The notes under the pieces: generated by a model | The model's input: the letters and a program-made list of their open reading frames with translations, nothing else | Databases searched by the model: none | Told to the model about the DNA's origin: nothing | From: Corynebacterium marinum DSM 44953 | GTDB taxonomy: Bacteria > Actinomycetota > Actinomycetes > Mycobacteriales > Mycobacteriaceae | DNA length: 64,000 nucleotides | Direction: 5' to 3' | Assembly (NCBI RefSeq): GCF_000835165.1 | Contig: NZ_CP007790.1 | Coordinates: forward strand, 1,240,001-1,304,000 | Program-made: the position numbers and the translations under genes | Part shown: positions 16,275 to 23,713 of the stretch, piece after piece | How the letters are laid out: every line of letters starts with the position of its first letter | How positions within the stretch are numbered: position 1 is the first letter of the stretch

Positions 16275-17729
16275 CTAGGACTCGATCTCGGAGCGGTCGC
16301 CGGACCACTGGGTGTGGAAGGTGCCCTCCTTGTCGATGCGCCGGTAGGTGTGCGCTCCGAAGAAGTCGCGCTGGCCCTGGATGATGGCGGCCGGCAGGCG
16401 CTCGGCGCGCAGGGAGTCGTAGTAGGACAGCGAAGAGGAGAAGACCGGCACCGGCAGACCCAGCTGGGTGGCGACGATGACGACTTCGCGCCAGGAGTCG
16501 ATGAGATCCCCGAGCTCGCCCTTGAAGTACGGGTCCAGGAGCAGGGCGGGCAGAGCGGGGTCGTTGTCGTAGGCCTCGACGATGCGGTTGAGGAACTTCG
16601 CCCGGATGATGCAGCCGCCGCGCCAGATGGTGGCCAGGTCGCGGGGGTCCACGCCCCAGCCGTACTCGTCGGAGCCTGCCTTGATCTCGTCGAAGCCCTG
16701 GGAGTAGGCCACCAGCTTGGAGGCGTAGAGGGCGCGCCGGACGTCCTCGACGAAGCGCTCCTTGTCCAGGTTCAGCTCCTGGAAGGTCTTCAGGGCGCCG
16801 GTCGGCAGGTTGCCCTGGGCGGCCTTGCGCTGATCGAGGGAGGAGGACAGGGCGCGGGCGAAGACGGCCTCGCCGATGCCGGTGACCGGTACACCCAGGT
16901 CGAGGGCCTCCTTGACCGTCCAGCGGCCGGTGCCCTTCTGGCCGGCGGCGTCGAGGATGACGTCGACGAGCGGCTTGCCGGTCTCGGCGTCGACCTGGCG
17001 GAGCACCTCCGCGGTGATCTCGATGAGGTAGGAGTCCAGGTCGCCCCGGTTCCACTCGGCGAAGACGTCGGCGATCTCGGCCGGCTCCATGCCCGCGCCG
17101 AAGCGCAGCAGCTGGTAGGCCTCGCCGATGACCTGCATGTCGGCGTACTCGATGCCGTTGTGGACCATCTTGACGAAGTGGCCGGCGCCGTCCGGGCCGA
17201 TGTGGGTCACACACGGGGTGCCGTCGACGACGGCGGCGATGGACTCCAGCAGCGGGCCCAGGGTCTCCCAGGACTCCTTCGGGCCGCCCGGCATGATCGA
17301 CGGGCCGTTGAGGGCGCCCTCCTCGCCGCCGGAGATGCCGGCGCCGACGAAGTGGCGGTTGCGCTCGGCCATCTCCTTCTCGCGGCGGATGGTGTCGTTG
17401 AACAGCGCGTTGCCTCCGTCGATGATGATGTCGCCGTCCTCCATCGCGTCCGCGAGCTGGCTGATCACGGCGTCCGTGGCTGGGCCGGCCTGGACCATGA
17501 TGATGGCCTTACGGGGGCGTTCGAGCGAGGCGACGAAATCCTCGATGGTTTCGGAGGCGATGAAGTTGCCGTCCGTGCCGTGCTCGGCGATGAGGGTGCG
17601 GGTCTTCTCCGGGGAGCGGTTGTAGACGGCGACGGTGTGTCCGCGGGAGGCGAAGTTGCGGGCGAGGTTGGAACCCATGACTGCGAGTCCGACGACGCCG
17701 ATCTGGGCGAGATTCTCAGGGGTGTTCAT
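16275..17729 (-). CDS. gnd: 6-phosphogluconate dehydrogenase, decarboxylating
   Basis: A 484-residue enzyme of the oxidative pentose phosphate pathway: 6-phosphogluconate + NADP+ to ribulose 5-phosphate + CO2 + NADPH. The N-terminal Rossmann fold reads IGVVGLAVMGSNLARNFA with NRSPEKT after strand 2, the NADP-binding pattern. The catalytic signature ISGGEEGALNGPSIMPGG is near residues 130-147, and the active-site Lys/His lies in KMVHNGIEY near 188. Full length matches dimeric long-chain Gnd. A TAGAAT -10 lies 8 nt before the ATG, predicting a leaderless transcript. The divergent neighbour is a thioesterase gene. Confidence 0.97.
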   Translation of the reverse strand: MNTPENLAQIGVVGLAVMGSNLARNFASRGHTVAVYNRSPEKTRTLIAEHGTDGNFIASETIEDFVASLERPRKAIIMVQAGPATDAVISQLADAMEDGDIIIDGGNALFNDTIRREKEMAERNRHFVGAGISGGEEGALNGPSIMPGGPKESWETLGPLLESIAAVVDGTPCVTHIGPDGAGHFVKMVHNGIEYADMQVIGEAYQLLRFGAGMEPAEIADVFAEWNRGDLDSYLIEITAEVLRQVDAETGKPLVDVILDAAGQKGTGRWTVKEALDLGVPVTGIGEAVFARALSSSLDQRKAAQGNLPTGALKTFQELNLDKERFVEDVRRALYASKLVAYSQGFDEIKAGSDEYGWGVDPRDLATIWRGGCIIRAKFLNRIVEAYDNDPALPALLLDPYFKGELGDLIDSWREVVIVATQLGLPVPVFSSSLSYYDSLRAERLPAAIIQGQRDFFGAHTYRRIDKEGTFHTQWSGDRSEIES

Positions 17730-17829
17730 GACTCTGGATTCTACGCACCGAGCCCCGGTTAGGCAGCCATCCGGGGCAAAAGATCACATCTTTCCACTAG
17801 TTGCAGGCCCGTGGGTAGGATCTTCCACC

Positions 17830-18279
17830 ATGAGCGGGAAGTCGATCAGGGATCTCGTCGCGGCCGCGGCCGCGACCACCGAGGGCATCGGCGCGGAAGC
17901 GTTGGAGCTCGTCAACGCCGGAGTGGGCGGTCTCGACGCCGCCCTGGGTGTCCGCTACACCCGCATCGCCAACGGCCGGGTGGAGGCCGAGGTCGCCGTG
18001 GACGAGCGGCACCTCCAGCCGGTCGGGCTGGTCAACGGCGGGGTGTTCTCGGCGCTGGCGGAATCCACTGGTTCCCTGGCCGGCATGGTGGCGGCGGAAG
18101 GCCGGGTCGTCGTCGGGGTCAACAACAACACCGACTTCATCGCCTCCGTCCGGGACGGCGTCATCCGGGCGGAGGCAACGCCCGTCCAGGTCGGCGGGCG
18201 CACCCAGGTGTGGCAGGTTCTCATGCGCAACGACGGCCGCCTGGTCGCGCGCACCACCTTGCGGACGATGGTGCTCTAG
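17830..18279 (+). CDS. PaaI-family hotdog thioesterase
   Basis: A 149-residue hotdog-fold acyl-CoA thioesterase-like protein. The motif LVNGGVFSALAESTGSLAG (about residues 61-79) carries the HGG-type loop with Asn in place of His, followed by VGVNNNTDFI and the strand GGRTQVWQV. The natural acyl substrate is unknown. The start ATG at 17830 has TAGGAT 8 nt upstream (leaderless); an in-frame extension to 17635 would run back over gnd. It converges on corA, with 7 nt between the stops. Confidence 0.88.
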   Translation: MSGKSIRDLVAAAAATTEGIGAEALELVNAGVGGLDAALGVRYTRIANGRVEAEVAVDERHLQPVGLVNGGVFSALAESTGSLAGMVAAEGRVVVGVNNNTDFIASVRDGVIRAEATPVQVGGRTQVWQVLMRNDGRLVARTTLRTMVL

Positions 18280-18286
18280 GAGCCGG

Positions 18287-19375
18287 TCACAGCCAGTTGT
18301 TGCGGCGGAACCACCAGAACATCAGCGCCACCAGCAACGCGATGAGCGCCAGGACGATGTAGTAGCCGTACTCGTGCTCCAGCTCGGGCATGTGCTCGAA
18401 GTTCATGCCGTAGATGCCCGCGATGAGGGTCGGGGCGGCCGCCATACCGACCACCGCGGAGATGGTGCGCATGTCCGTGTTCTGCTGCATCGTGATCTTC
18501 GCCACCGAGGCGTCGATGAGGGCGGTGAGGCGTTCGTCGTAGCCCGCGATCTGGTCCTTCACCGTCATCTCGTGGTCGAGGACGTCCCGGAAGTAGCTGC
18601 GCAGCTGCTTACCCAGGATGTCGCGGTTCTCCGCGATGAGTGAACGCAGGGCCGGCGCCAGCGGATCGGTGGAGTGGCGCATCTCCAGGATCTCCCGCTT
18701 GTACATGTAGATCTGCTCGATGTTGAAGCGTGATCCGGGGGTGAACACCTCCTCCTCCAGCTCGTCGACCTCGCTCTCCAGCTGTTCGGCGATCCGGCTG
18801 TAGTCGTCCACCAGGTGGTCGGCCACCCGCCACGCCAGGGCCGCCGGCCCGAGGGCGACCAGCTCCGGGCTGTGCTCCAGGGCGTCGGAGAGCTCCGGCA
18901 TCAACGCGCCGTGACGCACGGTGATGATGAAGTCGGGGCCGATGAGCATCTGCACCTCACCGGTGGTGATCACCTCCCGCGAATTGCCTTCGTAGGCGTC
19001 CGCCCAGAAATGCACGGAACGCACGACCATGAACAACTGGTCGTCGTAACGCTCCACTTTGGGGCGTTGATGGGCGGTGACCGCATCCTCGACGATGAGC
19101 GGGTGAATGCCGAACTCTTCCGCGACCCGCTCCATCTGGTGGGAGTCCGGCTCGTGCAGGCCCAGCCACACGAAACCGTTGCCGTGGTCGCGGACCTCCT
19201 GGAGGGCGGAGCTCACGTGGTATTCGCCCGGCCGACGAGTCCCGTCGGTGAAGACGCGGCAGTGCTCGATCGCCCGCTCCAGCGGCACCCGGATGCGCGG
19301 TCGTTCCACGGAAGGCCGTTGGTTCCCGTTCTTCCGCGCCAGCGGCGGGAGAGCACGTTCAAAAGGACTGGGCAC
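18287..19375 (-). CDS. corA: CorA-family magnesium/cobalt transporter
   Basis: A 362-residue CorA channel for Mg2+ (also Co2+/Ni2+). A large cytoplasmic N-terminal domain includes the long stalk helix (about residues 230-300). Two C-terminal transmembrane helices follow. The diagnostic selectivity motif YGMNFEHMPE stands at the end of the first helix near residue 324, and the protein ends with the basic RRNNWL. The GTG start has an AGGAGG ribosome-binding site about 13 nt upstream. CNNM-type proteins 4-5 kb away concern the same ions, but I see no direct operon link. Confidence 0.95.
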   Translation of the reverse strand: MPSPFERALPPLARKNGNQRPSVERPRIRVPLERAIEHCRVFTDGTRRPGEYHVSSALQEVRDHGNGFVWLGLHEPDSHQMERVAEEFGIHPLIVEDAVTAHQRPKVERYDDQLFMVVRSVHFWADAYEGNSREVITTGEVQMLIGPDFIITVRHGALMPELSDALEHSPELVALGPAALAWRVADHLVDDYSRIAEQLESEVDELEEEVFTPGSRFNIEQIYMYKREILEMRHSTDPLAPALRSLIAENRDILGKQLRSYFRDVLDHEMTVKDQIAGYDERLTALIDASVAKITMQQNTDMRTISAVVGMAAAPTLIAGIYGMNFEHMPELEHEYGYYIVLALIALLVALMFWWFRRNNWL

Positions 19376-19451
19376 TGGGGCGGTCTCCCTCCTGGGCCGG
19401 GCGGATGGACGTCCATCAGCTTATCCCGCCGGTGTTCCTATACTGGTCTCC

Positions 19452-20057
19452 ATGGCTACCTGGACTGACGTGACCGCGCAGAATCCCGACCACTCGGAGA
19501 ACTACGCCCGCCGCTGGCAGACGATGATCGACCGCGGCGACGACATCGACGGCGAGGCCCGGCTTGTCGACGCCCTCGTGCCCCGCAACGCCCGCATCCT
19601 CGACGCCGGCTGCGGGCAGGGCCGCGTCGGCGGTTACCTCGCGGCGCGGGGCCACGAGGTGACGGGCACGGACATCGACCCGGTGCTCATCTCCCACGCC
19701 CGCGAGCTCTACCCGGATGCGGCGTGGGCCGTGGGCGACCTGAGCGCCGACGAGATCCCCGGCGGCGGCTTCGACCTGGTGGTCTCCACCGGCAACGTCA
19801 TGGGCTTCCTCGCCCTCGACGGCCGCCTGCCCGCCCTGGAGAACATCGCCCGCGCGCTCACACCTGGCGGCCGCTTCGTCGTCGGCTTCGGGGCGGGCCG
19901 CGGCTGGGGCTTCGACGACTTCATGGCAACCGCCCGGGAGGCCGGACTCGAGCCGGAGAACGTCTTCGAGTCCTGGGACCTCAAGCCCTTCACGGAGAAC
20001 TCGCAGTTCCTCGTGGCGATCTTCACCAGACCCTCAACCCCCGCCCACAGAAGGTAA
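19452..20057 (+). CDS. Class I SAM-dependent methyltransferase
   Basis: A 201-residue soluble methyltransferase with a complete Rossmann fold. Motif I is ILDAGCGQGRVGGYLA near residue 47, followed by the acidic GTDIDPVLI and motif IV DLVVSTGNVMG. The substrate is unknown. The start ATG at 19452 is set by TATACT, 7 nt upstream (leaderless). The longer open frame to 19107 runs antisense to corA. It is followed after 6 nt by the epimerase gene, so the two form an operon. Confidence 0.88.
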   Translation: MATWTDVTAQNPDHSENYARRWQTMIDRGDDIDGEARLVDALVPRNARILDAGCGQGRVGGYLAARGHEVTGTDIDPVLISHARELYPDAAWAVGDLSADEIPGGGFDLVVSTGNVMGFLALDGRLPALENIARALTPGGRFVVGFGAGRGWGFDDFMATAREAGLEPENVFESWDLKPFTENSQFLVAIFTRPSTPAHRR

Positions 20058-20063
20058 CCCCCC

Positions 20064-20963
20064 ATGGCCCCCACCAGAATCATCATCTCCGGCGCGTCCG
20101 GACTGATCGGCTCCGCCCTCGCCACGTCGCTGGAGGCTGACGGCGTCGAAGTCGTCAGGCTCGTGCGAAGACAGCCCCGCAACGCCGGCGAAGCGTTCTG
20201 GGAGCCAGGGAGCGGCGACCTGGATCCCGGTCTGCTCGCCGGTGCCGACGCGGTCGTCAACCTCAACGGCGCCAGCATCGGGAAACTCCCGTGGACGGGG
20301 AAATACCGCCAGGTGCTCCGCTCCTCCCGGCTGGCACCCACCCGCACGCTCGCCGACGCGATCCGCACACTGGGGAAGGACGCGCCGATGCTGGTCTCCG
20401 CCTCCGCCGTCGGCATCTACGGCGACCGCCCCGGGGAAACCCTCACGGAAACCAGCGGCCCAGGTGAAGGCTTCCTCGCCCGGCTCTGCGTCGACTGGGA
20501 GGCGGAAGCCCTCAAGGCCGGCCCCGAGGCGAAGGTGGCGCTGCTGCGCACCGCGTCCCTGCTGCACCCGGAGGCGGTGCTCAAACCTCTGATTCCCCTC
20601 ACCCGGTTCGGCCTCAACGGCCCGCTGGGCACCAGCCGTCAGATCTGGCCGTGGATCTCCCTGGAGGACGAGGTTCGCGCGATCCGCCACATCATCGACC
20701 ACGGCATCACCGGGCCGGTCAACCTCAGCGGCCCGACCCCGGCCAGCGCCCGCGACATCGGTCGGCACCTCGCTGAGCGTCTGCGCCGGCCCTACCTCAT
20801 CCCCGCGCCGAAGTGGGCGCTGCGGATGGTCCTGGGCCGTGACGCCGCGGAGTCCCTGCTGCTTGCCGACGCCAGGGTGGAACCGGAGGTGCTCACAGGC
20901 TCCGGTTTCCAGTTCACGGAGCCGACCGCGCAGTCGGCCATCGACAGCGCGCTCGGGCACTGA
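20064..20963 (+). CDS. TIGR01777-family (SDR39U1) NAD-dependent epimerase
   Basis: A 299-residue extended short-chain dehydrogenase-like protein. The NAD(P)-binding motif GASGLIGSAL is at residues 11-20. VNLNGASI (near 72) and SASAVGIYGD (near 113-122) carry the Ser and Tyr of the family. The C-terminal DUF1731-like part reads APKWALRMVLGRDAAESLL. The SDR39U1/YfcH family has no proven substrate. The gene stands 6 nt behind the methyltransferase gene. Its stop TGA directly abuts the stop of the convergent thiD-tenA gene with no base between. Confidence 0.9.
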   Translation: MAPTRIIISGASGLIGSALATSLEADGVEVVRLVRRQPRNAGEAFWEPGSGDLDPGLLAGADAVVNLNGASIGKLPWTGKYRQVLRSSRLAPTRTLADAIRTLGKDAPMLVSASAVGIYGDRPGETLTETSGPGEGFLARLCVDWEAEALKAGPEAKVALLRTASLLHPEAVLKPLIPLTRFGLNGPLGTSRQIWPWISLEDEVRAIRHIIDHGITGPVNLSGPTPASARDIGRHLAERLRRPYLIPAPKWALRMVLGRDAAESLLLADARVEPEVLTGSGFQFTEPTAQSAIDSALGH

Positions 20964-22490
20964 CTACCAGGCGCGGTCGGCCTGGGCGAAGAACTCCCGC
21001 TCGTAGACGCAGGCGTTGAGGTAGGCGGCCATCGCCTGTTCCCGCTCGGCCGGGGAGGCCGCCGCCAGGGCGCGCTCGGTGCGCGCGATGGCGCCGCGCG
21101 CGCCCTCGATGAACTCCTCCCCGGAGTAGGTCTGCAGCCATGCGTGGTAGGGGTGCTCCGGATGGTTGTCCCCGGTCAGTTCGAAGCCGATCTCCGCGTA
21201 GAGCCAGTAGCAGGGCAGCACCGAGGCGGCCCCCACGGCATAGGGCTCTACGGCGCAGGAGGCGACGAGGAAGTTGGTGTAGGCCAGGGTGACGGGGGAG
21301 GGGGCCGTGACGGTGACGCCGTTGGTTCCCAACCAGTCGCGGTGCAGCTGCGCCTCGCCCGCCAGCACCCCCATAGCGCCCTCCGACCAGCCGATCTGCC
21401 CCTCCTGGTCGGTGGCGTTGGCGGAGAGCAGCGCCAGCGCCCGGGAGTAGCGGTTGAGGTACTGCGCGTCCTGGTCCAGGTAGAAGGCGAAGTCCCGGTG
21501 ACGCAGGGTGCCGTCCCGGAGCTCACGGATGAACGTCAGGTCCATGATCTCGTTCCAGACCTCGCCGGTGGCGTCCCACATCGCCTGCGTGTGCGGTCCG
21601 GCGGGAGCCAGGTGCGGGGCGGGGGCGGGCACGCTCGGCAGGGTGCCGGTGAGGTGCCGCCACGGGGTGGTGTCCGCCGCGGCCGCCAGGCGGCGGGTGC
21701 GGTGGAAGTGGTCGACCGGGCCGTGTCCGCCGCCGACGTCGAGGTCGTCGGCGTGGCGGATGGATTCGTGGAGCCAGCGGGTGGACCACTCGAGGGCCTC
21801 GGCCGCGGACTCGCCCGCTGCCATGCGGGTGGCCAGGGCCGCGGACAGGGAACAGCCGGTGCCGTGCGTGTTTGCGGTGTCGATGCGTGCGGTGGGGACG
21901 TGGTGGACGGTGCCGTCCGGGTGCACGACCGCGTTGTCGGCGGCCGAGCCCGTCAGGTGCCCGCCCTTGACGATGACGGTGGTGCCCGCGTCCGCGGCCA
22001 GTCCCGCGGCCTGGGCGATGGCCTCGTCGAGGTCGCCGGCCATGTCCGTGCCGCAGAGGACCGCCAGCTCCCGCAGGTTCGGGGTGATCACGTCGACCAG
22101 GCGGCCGAGTTCGCGGACGCCGGCCTCGGCGTCCTCGTCGAGCAGCCGGTCGCCGGAGCTGGCCACCATGACCGGATCGAGGACGACGTGCCCGGCCGGG
22201 CGGGCGGCCAGGGCGTCGCAGACGACCGCGATGGTGTCCACGTCGCCGAGCATGCCGATCTTCACTGCGTCGACGGTGACGTCGTCGAAGACGGCGGCGA
22301 GCTGTTCCCGGAGGAACTCGTGGGGCGGGGTGTGCACGGAGCGGACCCCGTGGGTGTTCTGCGCCACCAGCGCGGTGACGGCGGCCATGCCGAAGCCGCC
22401 GGCTGCGGCGATGGACTTCAGGTCCGCCTGGACACCCGCGCCTCCCGTCGGATCGGTGCCGGCAATGGACAGAACGCGTGGCTGAGTCAC
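20964..22490 (-). CDS. thiD: ThiD-TenA fusion: HMP(-P) kinase / thiaminase II domain
   Basis: A 508-residue bifunctional protein of thiamine metabolism. Residues 1-265 are ThiD, which phosphorylates hydroxymethylpyrimidine and HMP-P; SIAGTDPTGGAGVQADLK is at the N-terminus and NTHGTGCSLSAAL near residue 200. Residues about 290-508 are TenA, which salvages aminopyrimidine from degraded thiamine. It carries YLDQDAQYLNRY and the catalytic-Cys region ASCAVEPYAVGA. Fusion of both makes sense because TenA's product is ThiD's substrate. The GTG start follows AAGGGA, which lies inside the 3' end of the TPP riboswitch, so ligand binding should hide the ribosome-binding site. Confidence 0.94.
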   Translation of the reverse strand: MTQPRVLSIAGTDPTGGAGVQADLKSIAAAGGFGMAAVTALVAQNTHGVRSVHTPPHEFLREQLAAVFDDVTVDAVKIGMLGDVDTIAVVCDALAARPAGHVVLDPVMVASSGDRLLDEDAEAGVRELGRLVDVITPNLRELAVLCGTDMAGDLDEAIAQAAGLAADAGTTVIVKGGHLTGSAADNAVVHPDGTVHHVPTARIDTANTHGTGCSLSAALATRMAAGESAAEALEWSTRWLHESIRHADDLDVGGGHGPVDHFHRTRRLAAAADTTPWRHLTGTLPSVPAPAPHLAPAGPHTQAMWDATGEVWNEIMDLTFIRELRDGTLRHRDFAFYLDQDAQYLNRYSRALALLSANATDQEGQIGWSEGAMGVLAGEAQLHRDWLGTNGVTVTAPSPVTLAYTNFLVASCAVEPYAVGAASVLPCYWLYAEIGFELTGDNHPEHPYHAWLQTYSGEEFIEGARGAIARTERALAAASPAEREQAMAAYLNACVYEREFFAQADRAW

Positions 22491-22494
22491 GACA

Positions 22495-22583
22495 ATCCCT
22501 TCGCTAGTTCTAGCTAGAGCAGGTTCAATGGGTATGTTCTCAGCACAGCCCTGCAGCCGTGCACCCCAATGTCGTGGAAAAGA
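22495..22583 (-). promoter_or_regulatory. TPP (thiamine pyrophosphate) riboswitch
   Basis: Read on the minus strand, the leader shows the THI-box order: GGGGTGC, then GCTGAGA with ACATACCC, then TTGAACCTG, and finally a helix closing with GCGAAGGGA. The conserved 3' strand contains the AAGGGA ribosome-binding site 5-6 nt before the thiD GTG, so control is most likely at translation initiation. No terminator hairpin is visible. The aptamer begins only about 4 nt after the pflA stop. Its promoter must therefore lie in pflA (a GATAGT hexamer overlaps the pflA stop), or the RNA is read through from the pfl operon. Confidence 0.92.
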
Positions 22584-22586
22584 CTA

Positions 22587-23450
22587 TCAGTAAGTGGTGA
22601 TCCCGCGGTCGAGGAAGACCCGGCGCGTGTCCTCGAGTGCCCCCGGCGACGGGGGCTTCGTGTCCGCCAGGTGGTAGGGGATGCCCAGCTCGCGCCACTT
22701 GTCGGCGCCCATGTTGTGGAAGGGGAGCACTTCCACCCGCTCGACGTTGGGCCAGCGCGCGACGATATCGGCCACCTGCGCCACGTTCTCGGGGTCGTCC
22801 GTCAGACCAGGCACCAGGACGAAGCGGACCCACACCGGCTTGCCCAGCCCGGCCAGACGGTCGCCGAAGTCGATCGTCGGCTGCAGGGACTGGCCGGTGA
22901 CCGTGCGGTAGGTGTCCTCGTTGCCGGACTTGACGTCGAGAAGCACGAGGTCGATGTTGGCCAGGTCCCCGTCGCTGAGACGGGAGCCGAGAAAACCGGA
23001 GGTGTCTATGGCCGTGTGGATCCCCGCCTCATGGGCTGCGGCCAGCACCCGCCGGGTGAAGGCGAGCTGGAAGAGCGGTTCGCCGCCGGAGATGGTCAGG
23101 CCGCCGCCGGTCGCCCGGAAGACGCGCTGGTAGCGCTTGACGCGCTTGACCACGTCCTCCACCCGCTCCAGGGTGCCGGTGCGCATCTCCATCGTGTCCG
23201 GGTTGTGGCAGTACCGGCAGCGCAGCGGGCAACCGCTGAGGAAAAGCGTCATGCGGGTGCCGGGGCCGTCGACCGAGGTGACCATCTCCCAGGAATGGAC
23301 GAGGGCGACGTCGCCGGTGAGGCGGGCGTCGAGAAGCTCGGGGCGGGTGAGGTCCCCGGCGGTGCCGCCGAGACCGGCGGCGACCCCGCGGGCCTTCTCA
23401 CCCTGCGACGGGGTGAGATGAACGGCACCGGTCACACCGTCCCCGGCCAC
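22587..23450 (-). CDS. pflA: Pyruvate formate-lyase activating enzyme (radical SAM)
   Basis: A 287-residue radical-SAM activase that creates the glycyl radical on pyruvate formate-lyase. The [4Fe-4S] motif C-x3-C-x2-C is CPLRCRYC (Cys74, Cys78, Cys81), and the GGEP SAM-binding motif reads SGGEP. SVDGPGTRMTLFLSGC is the family signature. It has about 45 extra N-terminal residues compared with E. coli PflA, so a start further in cannot be excluded. The GTG used here shares its first G with the TAG stop of the glycyl-radical gene (TAGTG), implying coupled translation. Activator and radical-bearing subunit are thus produced together. Confidence 0.94.
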   Translation of the reverse strand: MAGDGVTGAVHLTPSQGEKARGVAAGLGGTAGDLTRPELLDARLTGDVALVHSWEMVTSVDGPGTRMTLFLSGCPLRCRYCHNPDTMEMRTGTLERVEDVVKRVKRYQRVFRATGGGLTISGGEPLFQLAFTRRVLAAAHEAGIHTAIDTSGFLGSRLSDGDLANIDLVLLDVKSGNEDTYRTVTGQSLQPTIDFGDRLAGLGKPVWVRFVLVPGLTDDPENVAQVADIVARWPNVERVEVLPFHNMGADKWRELGIPYHLADTKPPSPGALEDTRRVFLDRGITTY

Positions 23451-23701
23451 TACGCGCCCTGGTGGAAGGTGCGGGAGATGACGTCGCTCTGCTGCTCGCG
23501 GGTCAGCTTGACGAAGTTCACCGCGTAGCCGGAGACCCGCACCGTCAGGTTGGGGTAGTTCTCCGGGTTGGCCATCGCGTCCTCGAGCGTGGACTTGTCC
23601 AGGACGTTGATGTTGGCGTGGTACAGGCCGGAATCCATGTTGTTCGCGGAGCGGGAGGCCTTCATGTCTGCCATGCGCTCGTCGAAGGTCTTGTTGGACA
23701 T
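23450..23701 (-). CDS. Stand-alone glycyl-radical subunit of a split pyruvate formate-lyase (GrcA-like)
   Basis: An 83-residue protein corresponding to the C-terminal radical domain of [17 protein letters not shown] is followed by [19 protein letters not shown], so the radical would sit on Gly58. The first 26 residues ([14 protein letters not shown]...) have no counterpart in one-piece PFL. E. coli YfiD/GrcA is a spare of this domain used to repair oxygen-cut PFL. Here the catalytic subunit upstream ends before this domain, so this protein should be the obligatory radical carrier. It starts 12 nt after the pflB stop, in the same frame, with AGGAG overlapping that stop codon. Confidence 0.92.
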   Translation of the reverse strand: MSNKTFDERMADMKASRSANNMDSGLYHANINVLDKSTLEDAMANPENYPNLTVRVSGYAVNFVKLTREQQSDVISRTFHQGA

Positions 23702-23713
23702 GCTGGGGGTCTC

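Noticed and set aside
19107..19451. N-terminal extension of the methyltransferase
   Set aside because: The extension is antisense to corA and lacks family similarity; the ATG at 19452 has a -10 box at leaderless distance.
22599..23450. pflA start further inside the gene
   Set aside because: Family alignment would allow a start about 45 codons later, but the TAGTG overlap with the preceding gene favours the annotated GTG.
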